Shown: positions 31,845 through 43,535 of the stretch, one piece after another | Layout: each line of letters starts with the position of its first letter | How positions within the stretch are numbered: the stretch's first letter is position 1 | Assembly (NCBI GenBank): GCA_946811695.1 | Contig: OX328124.1 | Coordinates: 88,105,972 to 88,169,971, forward strand | DNA from: Gonocerus acuteangulatus | Lineage: Eukaryota; Arthropoda; Insecta; Hemiptera; Coreidae | Direction: 5' to 3' | Length of the DNA: 64,000 nucleotides | Notes under the pieces: model-generated | What the model saw: only the letters and a program-made list of their open reading frames with translations | What the model was told of the DNA's origin: nothing | The model's database searches: none | Translations under genes and position numbers: made by a program

Positions 31845-34800
31845 CACGTTTCTGCTTGTTTTTTTGTTCTAAATATTGTTTATAAAAAAGGGTGTTCTTC
31901 GTAGAAAATCCCCCAATGTTCTCTGCTTTAATACATCATTTTTTAACGTTATATTAATTTTGTTTTCTTTAATATGCTTTGAGGCTAATACACTTTGAAT
32001 TTACTCAAGTGTTTCTTTTTTAAATCACAATAACTGTTCATAAATTTAATATAGATAACAACGAAACGAGCTACCAAATTTCACAGAAGTTGTAAAATAT
32101 AATTAATTTTCCAGTGTTATACTCTGAACTGAGATTATCTGTCAATTTAATAATGTAATTAGAAATTTTGGGGAAAAACAGCTAAAATAAAACTGATAAA
32201 ACGTTTTTTGTTCTAAAATAAATGACATTTACTATTGTATGTTGTTTATGCACTGGTGCCTCATGTCTCACTTCTCTTCAAGATGTCATTGGACTAAGGG
32301 ATTCGAGAAAGCTCTAAGAATCTCGCTAAGATGACGCAGATCCAGTGAGTTGGAATTTGCTATTTAGATTGCCTTTTGTTATTTAGGGGCCTTACGAAGA
32401 TTACTAGTTGATCAAAAAAATAGTATTATATTTTTTATAATGAAAAAATCGCAAAAACAATAATTTTCCAATGAAATTCCAAAAACTATATCAACCCCCC
32501 TCCAAAAAAATGGCTACCTCATTATTAGCAGACCAATTAAAGGTGATAATTCAACAATGGGAAACGAGGCGGAAAATAGTATTTGGGAAGGCGTCCTGGG
32601 ATTTCAAGTGCCCAGGGACCCGCTGTCTCATTAGGGCATTCCCTAGCTCCTGATGCCTATTACAAATATCTCAGGATTATTGGAATAGCCAATAACCAGG
32701 CCATTATATATTAAACACTATTATTTAATGACGAGACGAACCAGTGTGCAGAATTTTTTTATAAGATACAAACAATCAAACTCATACCAACAGACAGCTA
32801 GGAAAGGGTCGATCTAAATATTCCACGCGAAATTCTTGACTCTCTAGTTGATGTTAGCACGCACATAGACTTTAATCATAATTAACTGGCCATGTACTCG
32901 AATTTGGTCAATTTTGGAAATAGGTTACATTTCAGAATATTTATTTCACTTTCCTAGATGTTTCACACCCTTTTGGTGCCTTTTCAGAGGGATATGTTTT
33001 AACAGCTTCACCCTCAGTAGGACTACGTCGCACATTGGTCCAGATTCGCTAAAAAGCGCGTAAAACTCCAAGTCTTGTTCTCCACCTTGTCGAACACATA
33101 TGTGTTAATAACCTCCGAAGGAAGTCATTCCTAAGGTTTCAAGCACAAACAATGGTTTGAAGGCCGTCAATCACGATAAAAAATAAATTTTGTAAATATC
33201 GATTATTTTCATGTGTTATTGCAATTTATTTTCTGTAATTTCCAACCGGAGGTGTTTGGATCAATTGTTCCTTGATGTCAAGAGGGCGAAAAACCTTCTT
33301 TACTCAATTTGAAGTCGTTATTAGGAAAGGTAATAATTAAAAATTTAAAAATTTTAAAGTGCCAGGTTTCTCTTTAAAGTGCAGTTTTTGTGCAAAGTTC
33401 TTAAATATGCATTAAGAGGACGGAAACTGAAATTAGCTTGGACCTTCGGACCCAGAGGTCAAAGAACTAGGAAACATGGTCTTCGATAAAGGCAAATACG
33501 AGGTGGGTGAGGCCATGGAAATTAAGTTGTCATGAAGTTTTCATCCCTCATTAAAAGCTTGCCGAAAAAATTTTGAACTGTGATATTTTTAACTCCTATT
33601 TTTATTATAAAGAGAAACAACTTACAATTTTTACGGTATTTAAATAGACCCATCATTTTCCTGGCTCGTCAATCATTATCAGGCACACAAGTACATACTC
33701 GACTAAAAGCGACTGTGTGCCTCATTTAAATGAACACAGATGTTTTCTAACATGAAAAATAAGAGTTAGCATGACAGACTAGGCAAATTTTGCGCTCACG
33801 CTGAACAAGATGAGCGCAGTCGATGTTGAAAAAACCTTCAAGGGATCAAAGTTTCAGGAAAAAAACTTTAATTTGAATCTGCATTAAAAAAATGTAGATT
33901 CAAATCTCCCTCTTCATTTCTTGTTAGAATGTCCTTTCGTCATGTACTCGCTGGCTATGGAGGCTCCAATGAATTGAAAACAAGTGACATGCATTATATA
34001 ATGTATTATACATAAGTATATAAATTTATAGTTGCTTCATAGTTAATAATAGTAATTATTATTCATAGTTATTAATTACTATTCATAGCTAATAACAGTA
34101 ATTTAGCCAAAAATAAACATCAACATTATAATCAAATTGGGGACCCAGATTGACTTGTTTATTGGGATGTGGTCTTCAAAATAGATGGAACAGTAAAAGA
34201 AGCAGTACTTTTTACATGTCCCAGTGAATCCGTATGAAACGTCTGTTCCTCGCAGTTATGACCGTCATAAAATAAGGGAGGATCCTAGGAACTTTATGTG
34301 AATGCTGTTTATATGGGCGCGTAAACTAGCCTTTTAGGAGTATGTATTAACATTAACAATAATGACCCGGATAATGAAAGGATATGAGTTACAATCAAAA
34401 GTAATGAATGTTAGTGACAGAATAGTCGGGAAAATGAGGACTCAATTCATCAGAGCTTCCCAACCTTTTTTGTCTCACATACATCTTGCTAGTAGATCTC
34501 GGTAAATTATACCACTTGGAAATTTATTATAACATATATTATTTTTTTTTCTTTTTGCATTGTAAATGTTATCGATTAACCGAGTATTTTTCTCATATAA
34601 AGAGATAACCTCATTGTACTATATTTATACATGTATATGTTGGCTCATATTTTCATTTATATCTAGTATTTTTTCATTTTTAGTTTGCTAAAATACTTTC
34701 GTCATGGCGTCGTCCATTTATCAGATCGTTCGCCTTCGTTCCTTTAAGCTGTACTCATTTTCAGGTTCGTGAAGAGTTATCTAGGGATGCGAAACATGTA

Positions 34801-36180
34801 GCGAAATTTTATTAAATTGACAATTCTGTTAATTTTGACTTTTACTTATTCGGCCATACACAAGAAAAATTGTTCAGTTTGAGTTTCAGTATCACTACTT
34901 TGTCACTAACTTTCTAAAATCACAACTAGCTAAATACACTCATTTGTTTTATTATGTGTATTGATACAAATATTTCTAAAAAATGAATGAAATGAGATCA
35001 ACATCTCAAGTTACTGATGGTTCGCGGCTAAATATAAAGGTGCATTAAACAAAAAACGACATCGAACAACTTTACTGTATAATATAATTAATTTAAATAA
35101 GCGTAGAAGCAACCAGGAGCACGCGTAGCACTGGTCGGGAAACGCTGCAATACATTCTTGATCATCATTCTAAGATGAAGTTGGCGATGAGACGAATTCT
35201 TGTCTCCCCTTAAATTCCAAGATCCATTAGAACGAACTCCCTTCTACTTCACCTCGCATTCGATGCTTTATTTCATTAATATAATTAAGTTCATCAATTG
35301 ATTAGAATCCAGAAATTTTAAATTAGTACGCACAGAAGATCAAAACGATTTTTTAACTATTTTCTTATTTTTCTCATAATTTATTAGAAACATCATCTAG
35401 TCAGGCTAGGATTCTAACTTAGATCCTTTTGTTTACACTTTTGTGTGCTGCTAAATTTAATTCGGACCCGAAAAAAACTTGGTTCAAATCCCGTTGGATT
35501 GTTTCTTTCTGGTTTTTCGAGTGCCTTTACGAAACCGCACTTATATAAAGGCATTTGAATGTTAAGACGGAAACAATTACCTATTATAACTATTTCAAAT
35601 ACTTTTTTATGCTTTAGGTAATCGCCCTTTAAGCAAGAACTGAATTCTCTGACTTGTAATTGATCATCTTCGATTTTTAATGAAAAATTAAATGGCCCAA
35701 TCATTAATTGAGACTTTTTATTATAAAAATACAATGAATAGAGCCATACATTGTCATTATCATAAAAGGATCCGTGTGCTTACCTATACTAGGATTTGCG
35801 CACAAAAGAGTATAGGCCGTTTTAAAATCTTTGTATTTTAGATAAATTAAGAAAAATGAGAAAGTTGGTAATCTTAAAGATCCGAATATTAAGTAATTTT
35901 AATTCCTGTGTTTAATGCAGTGTTTCAATAAATTTGTATTACCCCTCTATACAGGGAGTATCGCAAGTAGATTACAATGCTCAAGGGGATGAAACTAGAC
36001 AAAAAATGTAGTTAAATGCTGCCGCACGTTTCTATCTGCTTTAGTTCCAGACTTGGAGTTCCAAATGTTCTTTAGAAACATGCGTGTTTTTTTTTTTTTT
36101 CTTAAAGAACCCCCCCCCCCCCCCCCATTTTCTCTGCTTGTGCATTACTTCTAATAGCTTGTTTAATTTCAGAACGCTCT
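31845..36180. other. Long unrecognised AT-rich stretch
   Basis: Apart from one copy of the recurrent terminus motif at 32318-32352 (ATCTCGCTAAGATGACGCAG), no repeat, RNA gene or coding domain was recognised. The 106-codon frame at 35414-35734 (minus) has no identifiable motif and is not called. A C-run lies at 36110-36126. Confidence 0.5.
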
Positions 36181-36183
36181 TCG

Positions 36184-36305
36184 GGTATACCCGTGGTCTA
36201 GTGGCTAACGGCATAGATTCTCGTGCAGGAGATGGTGGGTTCGAGTACCACCTGAGGCAGGAATATTCTCATCTCATGGCTCGTTGAGAAGAAGCCTGCT
36301 CTTAA
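36184..36305 (+). mobile_element. Family-2 SINE, 3' truncated
   Basis: CCCGTGGTCTAGTGGCTAAC, GGTGGGTTCGAGTACCACC (B box), AGGAATATTCTCATCTCATG, GCTCGTTGAGAA. The poly(A) tail and terminal CTAATGGCC segment are missing. Confidence 0.8.
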
Positions 36306-36469
36306 AAAACTGCCGCTTTTTAAATATAGATTTACAAGTCTGCTAAAATTGTCTTTAAATTCAATATTTTGTGAATTGGAAGAAGAATTGAAGTGAAGTA
36401 ATTCACAAAACCCGAATGTTTATTAATTGGTTTCTTAGAAGATACAAAGTTAAAAACCTGTTTTTATAT

Positions 36470-36670
36470 GAAAGATATATAGGAAAAATACTATGGGGGG
36501 CCTTTTTTCAAAACGCAATAGTACCCAAAACAATGATGAATGTTTGTCTTTGCGCGCTTATCCCCGAAACGGCTTATCCGATTTAGTTGCAGTTTTCACT
36601 AACATATTATGATAAGCTTCGCCTAACATTTAGTATTTGTTTCATGTCAATCGGTTCATGAGTAAAAAAA
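36470..36670 (+). mobile_element. Helitron 5'-region fragment
   Basis: AGTACCCAAAACAATGATGA, GAAACGGCTTATCCGATTTA, GTTTTCACTAACATATTATG, GTTTCATGTCAATCGG. The same order occurs at 54715-54900 just before Helitron helicase coding sequence; such leaders are typical of arthropod Helitron 5' regions. Confidence 0.6.
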
Positions 36671-36710
36671 ATTATGTCAATGTAAAGAATCACGTCAAAC
36701 ATTTCATGAG

Positions 36711-36825
36711 CTATCGTTAACACGATACACACTATAGTGTTTTGTTTTTCGTCACGAAACTTGCTATATAGCATTATTGAACGAGTTAGTTAAACAGCAA
36801 AATTGGTTTATCTGGTTAATTATTT
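36711..36825 (+). repeat. Single unit related to the 15153-15590 tandem repeat
   Basis: GTTAACACGATACACACTAT, TTTTTCGTCACGAAACTTG, GAACGAGTTAGTT. Confidence 0.7.
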
Positions 36826-36849
36826 TTTACTATACTTTTATGTTTAATT

Positions 36850-37310
36850 ATTTATTACAATTAATCTGTATATATATATATACCATGCGAGTTTAATTGT
36901 TTGCTTTAATGGCGAATACACAACATGAATTTATGAAAAGGGTAAATTAGGTACTTCATAAGTTATTAATTTATTATACTTATTAAATAAACAAGCTATT
37001 TATGATGTTTATGGGCTTTATAAATGTGGGGAGTAGTGATTTACGAGCCTGTTTATTCTCTCCCATAATTGGGAATGAATATTCCTCTTTGCTGATCGTG
37101 AATTTAAAATCAGTTCATGCTTCCAATCTAACTTTTGTAAAGTTTATAATATAACTTTCAATGATCATAACTCATATTTATTATCTTTTTGGCTTTTTCC
37201 CCGATAAATGTTCCTGAACGATTTTTTTAATGTATGTATATATTTATATATATGTATAATTGTGAGCACTTTAATATTAAGAAGATTGCTATTATGCAAC
37301 TGTTTTATTG
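36850..37310. other. Unrecognised AT-rich spacer
   Basis: Nothing recognised. It may include Penelope-type sequence belonging to the ribozyme motif that follows. Confidence 0.4.
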
Positions 37311-37314
37311 TATT

Positions 37315-37380
37315 CATTTTGTCACAGTTCTGAGGATGGTAGCAGGAGCTACCGAAAGCGCTCAGCGTGGAAAATAAACT
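37315..37380 (+). ncRNA. Hammerhead ribozyme motif (type I-like)
   Basis: CTGAGGA (37330-37336) matches CUGANGA. Stem II is GGTAGC/GCTACC (37338-37343 with 37348-37353), followed by GAAA (37354-37357). The short self-complementary AGCGCT (37357-37362) forms a minimal stem III before the cleavage C at 37363. The flanks TCAC and GTGG, then TTTT and AAAA, can form stem I with an internal loop. Minimal palindromic stem III is the pattern of Penelope and retrozyme hammerheads. Confidence 0.72.
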
Positions 37381-37384
37381 GTTG

Positions 37385-39690
37385 TGAAGGAACTGGACGT
37401 TTTTCATTTACCTAAATGAGTGTGAAAATAGGCAAAATAAATCTATTATGAGTGGGAATTATTAATTTGTCTCAAAAACCGTCGTAAATACCGATTGGGG
37501 TTTTGTGTTCATACCCGACACCGAGGAAGATGATGGGCAACCCATCAATTCTTATTATTTCCATTTTATTTTAACGAAATTCGCTACATAATATTGGAAT
37601 GTAATCCATGAAATGTAGTATGCATTATTACATCCAGTAATAATAGACATTTTTAAAGTAACTCTCACACATAATAAGCACATTGCAATGTACTGTCTGC
37701 CTGGTCAAGGTTTAGGAAAAAGCTCCCTTTAGTAAGCAGATTCGTATGCAAAACTTGTTACAAAACAACATGAGCTCAACCGATTAATCATACACCAAGA
37801 CTTGACCAATGCAATTAAAAAAAATATCATAAATAATGGGCAAGACTGCAGGACTCTAATAAGCGACAATAAATTACGTTCCATGAAATATACAACTCTG
37901 GAGTGAACGAGGAGCTATCGTTACAACAGACGAGAGAGCAAATCATGTTTGCTCTACTGAGAATTAGCCACACAATTTGTGAAGAATTTTTGAACGCTTG
38001 TTTGTGTATGTTTCCTTAGTATTTTTTTGCTTGTTGTTATTTTTAATTGATTTTATTAGTAATTTTAATTTGTCAGTAAAACAAAAGAGGTAAAATGAGG
38101 AACAATGTTTTGGTCATTTGTCGTAGTTCATTTCAAGCGGATATCAAAGAGGCCGAGTGAGAAATTCCCGCTACTGTAAGTTTGTGGCACGTAAAATCTA
38201 ATTTTTCTCAATTTTTCATAAGAGTTGGTGGTTTAATTCTTCACAAAAAATTAACTATATTTATTCCAGGGTTTCCAAAGAACAATAAGCATAAGAAAGT
38301 TATGGAAACGTGCTAAGATGTTGCAGCTCCTGTGAGTCGGAATGTTCAGGGATCACACATCCAGCTGAACAATAAATCACTATATAAATCTTATGGTGTG
38401 AGGAAAAACAAGTGAGTGAGAACACAAGAAGAAAGTGCAGTGCATCAAAATTCAAGACTATCTATTCAAGACAATTATATTCCTTCCTACGCTCTTTCAG
38501 TTCCATTATGAGTGAGTAGGAGAAGAAAACTATCCTGGCGGGGGAGGAGGGAGAGAGGGCCGGCCAGCAACAAACTACAATTTCAAACACAATTATGTGA
38601 GTCCAACAACTATCAGATCCACCCCCACCATTAAGCTCAACCCATGTAAATTTTTGTTTTCATTTAATATATTTCAATGTTTCACTCAAATACACTCTCA
38701 TTTATTTTTAGAACCATCCTAAGCAATTTTCAGGTTTGGAGTAATATTCAATCCAATTTATAGATTGAATTACCTAGCCTGTACACGGATTTTTTTCTGA
38801 AATTGTGTTGAGTATGTCGTGCAGAACTCTATACATTCTATTCTGTTACTGTTGAACTCCCATTAGCAGTGACAATTCATGTACTAGATTGGAATAGAAC
38901 GTTGGCTCCCCTTTTTGGCTTCTGAACTTTGAACTCTTATCAGATTTATTCAGAGATTAGCTACATGACAGAAGGCAAAACACGGAGGATTGAGGATGGA
39001 ATAGGTAGGGAGTGAAGAGCCTTCAGAGTAAGGAAGGAGATTGAAAGCTTTATGAGGATGAGAGTATAGGATTTTGCTTTATCGAAAGATGGAGGTGTTC
39101 CGTCTTCATAACTCAACCTGAGCAACTTCAAGATTTTCCCTCCATACATATATGCTAAAAATTACTTCGACTTATTCTTTACATCTTAAATTCCGAACCT
39201 GCAACAATTCTTCGGCCTTGAATCATTCACAAAACAAATTTCATGTTAAAAAAAAACAAAAAACAAAAAACGTTTAGATGTGCATAAACTAATAATATTC
39301 CACAGCAACGTGAATTATTTTCGGAAAATCGTTGAGATATATAAGATGATTAGCCGCCTGTTCCTGAATTACAAGGCTGAACAAGGTTTAAAGACACTGA
39401 GTATATACAGCATACCACGTTCGTGTAGAAATAATACATAAGGCAAACTGGAAGACTGATTTTTACAAGACACCTTGAGCACATTAAAAGCATCAAAAAT
39501 GCAGACAAAAAAAGATCAGCAGTTGCAGAACTTCTTTACCACGAATCAAGCCATATAATTTGATAACACTAAATTTCTAGTCAAGGAATCTAACACACGG
39601 GAAATAATCATCCGGGAATCGAAATCGGGGGATCGAAATTGTGAAACACCCTTAAAATTTCAACAGAGAAGATGGTTAAAGATTGAGTAA
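37385..39690. other. Unrecognised stretch
   Basis: Only the recurrent terminus motif at 38308-38346 (GTGCTAAGATGTTGCAGCTC) and a purine/GC-rich patch at 38537-38566 stand out. Confidence 0.5.
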
Positions 39691-39808
39691 ACTATGGGCA
39701 CCGTCATCCCGCGGAAGACAGAGGTTTTGATTGGTTACACGGAATCAATGCGCGGGAAAGGTCGACCAATCAGAGATCTGCAAAGACCGCCTTGGACCCC
39801 CACCAGGT

Positions 39809-39817
39809 ATAAATAGC
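39809..39817 (+). promoter_or_regulatory. TATA box in the Penelope-like pLTR
   Basis: TATAAATAG in a GC-richer setting, upstream of the ribozyme core. Confidence 0.5.
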
Positions 39818-39843
39818 ACCCAGACTACAAACGATGTTCATTC

Positions 39844-39902
39844 TCAGAATAAATTCTGAGGAAGCCTGCAGAATGTCTGGCGAAACGTCAGTTATTATCA
39901 CA
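39844..39902 (+). ncRNA. Hammerhead ribozyme motif in a Penelope-like pLTR
   Basis: CTGAGGA (39856-39862), stem II GCC/GGC with partial extension (39864-39881), GAAA (39882-39885), palindromic ACGT (39885-39888) and cleavage C at 39889. Stem II is weaker than at 37330 and 49335. Confidence 0.65.
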
Positions 39903-39919
39903 AAGACGCGGTAATATTC

Positions 39920-40155
39920 TGAAGACCTTAAAAAATTAAGTAACATGGACCGTGGAATTTTAAGATAATCATTGACCTAAATAGTTACATTTATTTGGAA
40001 AGTATTAAAATAAACGATTTAGCATACAGTTTATAAATCGATCTCCATATATCCAGAACTTGGACCATGTTGTCGCCCTCTTATGGACTGATAATGGATC
40101 AAAACTGAACAAAGAACTGCTATTTAAAGTCTTTAAAACAAAAATGACAAATAAC
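39920..40155. other. Unrecognised spacer
   Basis: Nothing recognised between the pLTR-like segment and the 5S-derived SINE. Confidence 0.4.
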
Positions 40156-40160
40156 ATAAA

Positions 40161-40342
40161 ATAGCCACGTTGAATACACTGGTTCCCGTAGATCACCGAA
40201 GTTAAGCAACGTCGGGCGTGGTCAGTACCTGAATGGGTGACCGATCACGTGCTGTTGGCATTATAAAAGGGTGGCAACCTATAGATAGCCCGGCGCTAAT
40301 GGCCCAGATGTAGATGTGCCGTAAAAAAAACAAAAAAAAACA
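40161..40342 (+). mobile_element. Chimeric 5S rRNA-derived SINE (three-part)
   Basis: The head is 5S rRNA-like: CCACGTTGAATACACTGG, GATCACCGAAGTTAAGCAAC, GTCGGGCGTGGTCAGTACCT, GAATGGGTGACCG, including the internal promoter. The middle AAAAGGGTGGCAACCTATAG is the family-1 SINE body. The tail GGCGCTAATGGCCCAGATG, TAGATGTGCCGT plus A-run is the family-2 SINE tail. A second copy with the same order is on the minus strand at 42081-42560. It is a Pol III retroposon, not a working 5S gene. Confidence 0.88.
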
Positions 40343-40478
40343 TCAAATCTTTTAAAAAATCACACACCAAATTCAGTAATCTTTAAGCCAAATTCTGAAT
40401 TCTGTACACCGACACACAGTCTTAAAGACTTAGAATATCATCACAGGAGTTTTATGCCGAGACATTGCTGTATGAAGT

Positions 40479-40482
<4 letters not shown>

Positions 40483-40542
<60 letters not shown>
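40483..40542. repeat. (TA)n microsatellite
   Basis: About 30 TA units. Confidence 0.97.
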
Positions 40543-40543
<1 letters not shown>

Positions 40544-40639
40544 TGTTATATTCCTTTCTAAGTATCTTGAAAAGATACTCAAAATAGAACACTATAAATA
40601 ACTTCAGAGACACCCACAATCGTCGATAAAATACCTTAG

Positions 40640-41564
40640 CTTCGCTTCATTATATATCCTTTGATTCTACGTCATCTTAGCTCGTTTCTTTTCTTATCCA
40701 TAGTGACATTTGTAAAGAAATAGTAACATTTATTAGTTGTTTTGATCTTTCGTAAAACATTTAGACATCTTGAATAAAAGCTATTCTTTTGGTGTCACAA
40801 GGCACAGGGAACTGACAGCAGCCAACTTATACAGAAACAGAAATTTCTCTGTCCGCCTTCTAACTACTTCTTAAAGAAGGATCTATAAGTTCATATAAAA
40901 CTAGAATATGACCAATTAAAAAGTTAGGAAAACAGAGACAAAATCCCGTTGAAATGAAAACAAAGAAATAACACTTTCGAAGATTTAAGCACTTATTCCT
41001 CCGATTGACATCGCCCTATCGAAATTTACACCATAACTCTTTATGTAGACAATTTAGTAAACTTCCGAATGGTCACGTTCCACTTACGTTCCAACCGTTT
41101 TCGAGATATTGCAGAAAATATACCATGATCCGAACACTTTTCATGTCCATTAATAAATTTATTTTTTCGCGTGATTAAAATATCTTAGATTTCATAAATA
41201 TCAAACAAGTGAAGAAGTTTTAACTGAAAGATAGTTTGGAAAAGTAGTTGAATAAATGTTTCTCGTGAAAGGTTTTAGATATCGCTTTAAAAAAGGAATC
41301 ATTCGTTTTCCTACGTTAATGAACCTATAAAACGAGTACCTTCAAGCATATGAACTTCTCTCCAAAAACCATGTTCCGGTGCTTCCATGCTGGTTAGCGA
41401 ACTAGACCTTTCAAATTTACCAAACCTTTCAAACCAAAGATTTAGGTACCAAATTTCATAAAAATCGGACCATTTGTGAGCCGGTGAGAGAGCGCATATA
41501 TTTATATATATTGTTTCAGATCCCATAGATCGTGAACATGAACTGAAATATGTATGCGTGTTTG

Positions 41565-41628
<64 letters not shown>

Positions 41629-41860
41629 CGTTTCAGATCCCATAGATCATGAACATGGACTGAAATTTGTGTGTGTGTGTGTGTGTGCGTTTGTATATAC
41701 ATATATATATACGAACGCAGACACACAAATTTCAGTCCATGTTCATGATCTATGGGATCTGAAACGTGAATTTTCTTGTCCGCATTTCCAGATTGCGTAA
41801 TGAGGTCAACCTCGTAAGTGGGTCTCCTCCCTATGGAGGGAGTGTAGAACCGCGCTAAAA
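40640..41860 (+). mobile_element. HINE-like element, copy X2
   Basis: Follows X1 in order: CATCTTGAATAAAAGCTATT, GACAGCAGCCAACTTATAC; one ~341-bp unit (40930-41260); GAACCTATAAAACGAGTACC; AAATTTCATAAAAATCGGAC; TA and GT tracts; GATCTGAAACGTGAATTTTC; a terminal hairpin CTCCTCCCT/AGGGAG; and GAACCGCGCTAAAA. The segment CATAGATC(A/G)TGAACATG(A/G)ACTGAAAT occurs three times around the microsatellites (41522-41550, 41640-41668, 41730-41757, the last inverted). Confidence 0.65.
41571..41690. repeat. (TA)n and (GT)n microsatellites within X2
   Basis: TA units at 41571-41625 and GT units at 41669-41688, separated by a copy of the CATAGATCATGAACATGG segment. Confidence 0.92.
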
Positions 41861-42080
41861 GAAAATATACACAAGAAGAGCAAATCTTTCATGGGAAGGA
41901 AAAGTGACCAAACGTTTACAAATGCACGGTAAAATTTTTTGATTATTATTGTTATAAGATAGTGACCTTAGTTTTCTAATATATTAATATGTAGCAGAAG
42001 GTTGTTCGAATCTGACCTTGGGTCACACATCAATTTTTTTTTCTACAGTGACATGAGATATTTAGCTTCATGGTGCCTAA

Positions 42081-42560
42081 TTTTTTTTTTTTGTACATAA
42101 TCTACCGAGCTATTAGGGGTCATGTATAGGTTAAACCTCTTTAATAACGCTAACAGCCATGGGCGTATATAAGAGGGGCTGAAGGGGCTTTAGCCCCCCC
42201 CCCCCCACCGAAAGTATGATTTGATGGTAAAAATGTGTCATTAAACCATTAAAAATAAATTAAATAAGATCATTTAGTCCATAAAACATATTTTATTTAT
42301 ATTGTAATAGCTTTTTAGTTGCCTAAAACTATTATAAGTTGTATTCCATAAGTGTTAGTATTCCATACACCGGAAATGGTCCCAGTCCCCCGAAATTTTT
42401 CCAGCCCCTTCCGAAATTATTTTGTATATGCACCCATGCTAACAGCACGTGATTTTACTTAGCGGTCACCCATTCAAGTACTGCTACGCTCGTCGAAGCT
42501 TAACTGCGGTAACCAATGTAATATGCATTAACGTATTACGGCCGTTGGTGCCAGTTATTA
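42081..42560 (-). mobile_element. Chimeric 5S SINE, minus strand, split by a MITE
   Basis: On the minus strand the 5S-like head (CCGCAGTTAAGCTTCGACG, AGTACTTGAATGGGTGACCG, 42455-42550) leads to CACGTGCTGTTAGC. After the 280-bp MITE at 42158-42437 the sequence resumes GTTATTAAAGAGGTTTAACC, TATACATGACCCCTAATAGC and an A-run (T-run on +, 42080-42092). Skipping the MITE gives the same head-middle-tail order as 40161-40342. Confidence 0.83.
42158..42437 (+). mobile_element. 9-bp-TSD MITE (Mutator-like), copy C
   Basis: CATGGGCGTATATAAG at the left and TATATGCACCCAT at the right, flanked by exact GCTAACAGC (42149-42157 and 42438-42446). The interior matches copies A and B. It interrupts the chimeric 5S SINE. 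Confidence 0.92.
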
Positions 42561-42564
42561 TAGT

Positions 42565-43140
42565 TACTTTAAAATACTATCCTAGGAGTTGAGTAAGAAC
42601 GTCTTGAAGATGCATAATGAGGTAAAAGAGGTTAGTAGAAGAGAGTGAAAATAATTACAACGCTCAATAACCCTTCTAATTAACTAATAAAGGCCTAACC
42701 CGGAGCTTTTTCTCAAGTAGGGAGCTTCAAGTAGCCCCCGCTAACTTGGCCTTTATTCAATTATAAATTTTACCAAGAATATTTTATTATTTATTTGGTT
42801 CCTCTTGATTCTTTGTTTTCTCGTCTGGAAGAATATTCAAAACGCCCCAGAATATTTAAGGTAGACATAATTTCCTCTTCGTCAAGTATTTTATGACTGT
42901 AAATTAGACTTCAAAAAGAATAAAAATATTATCGAAATTCATCCATCGTATGTATTAAAAAAATGTTATTAATTATTATATATTTTTTGCAAACCATATT
43001 GGCGTCTGGGCAATTAGCTCCGGTATTTTTACATGTTGCTAGTCTTCCTATGCATTAATGGTGTTGCAGGAGAATTTTTCAGAGAGGCCATGGATAAAAG
43101 AATACAACCTGCTATAAGCGGAACTCAAACTAACATCTTC
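42565..43140. other. Unrecognised spacer
   Basis: No coding or shared repeat sequence recognised. Confidence 0.45.
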
Positions 43141-43148
43141 GTATGTAG

Positions 43149-43149
43149 G

Positions 43150-43213
<64 letters not shown>
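43149..43213. repeat. (TA)n-(GT)n compound microsatellite
   Basis: TA units to about 43176, then about 18 GT units. Confidence 0.96.
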
Positions 43214-43216
<3 letters not shown>

Positions 43217-43320
43217 TTTCTTCCATTGTTGACCTCCAACTTCCAATATTCTTGTTTTTTGTAGCCAATAGGTCATAAAAACACACCTTTCACTTCATGT
43301 TTTTTTATTATCTTCACCCT

Positions 43321-43358
43321 AACCGGTTTCGAGCTATTCTGCTCCTCCTCAAAGGGTA
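43321..43358 (-). ncRNA. Degenerate hammerhead motif, minus strand
   Basis: Minus strand: TTGAGGA (one change from CUGANGA), stem II GAGC/GCTC with loop AGAATA, GAAA, then palindromic ACCGGT. The changed first core base and U at the cleavage position suggest a decayed ribozyme. Confidence 0.5.
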
Positions 43359-43410
43359 TTTCCTAGAATTATTTCATTGTGTAAGGACTGTGTTAAGGAT
43401 TAGCTTACAC

Positions 43411-43535
43411 CATGGTCGTATATAAGGGGGGGGGGGGATGCAGCCCCCACCACGAAATTTTGATTTCATCGGTAAAAATATGTCATAAAAACTATAAAAA
43501 TAAATTAAATAAGATCACTTAGTTCAGAAAATTTT
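43411..43535 (+). mobile_element. 9-bp-TSD MITE family, left part only
   Basis: CATGGTCGTATATAAGG, a G-run, CAGCCCCCACCACGAAATTT, AAATAAATTAAATAAGATCA. Right half missing. Confidence 0.8.

Larger units (their letters stand above)
39690..39915 (+). mobile_element. Penelope-like pLTR segment: TATA box and hammerhead
   Basis: A locally GC-richer segment with TATAAATAG (39809-39817), about 40 bases upstream of a hammerhead core. Penelope-like elements carry a promoter and hammerhead ribozyme in their terminal pLTRs (established). No RT or GIY-YIG coding follows, so this would be a solo or truncated terminus. The assignment is by architecture, not by direct match to the 48241-49432 element. Confidence 0.6.

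Noticed and set aside
35414..35734. 106-codon minus-strand open frame
   Set aside because: No recognisable domain, splice signals or repeat relationship, and composition matches its surroundings.
40161..40260. Possible 5S rRNA gene
   Set aside because: It is truncated at the 5' end, lacks a terminator and is fused to SINE body and tail; a second copy has the same fusion.
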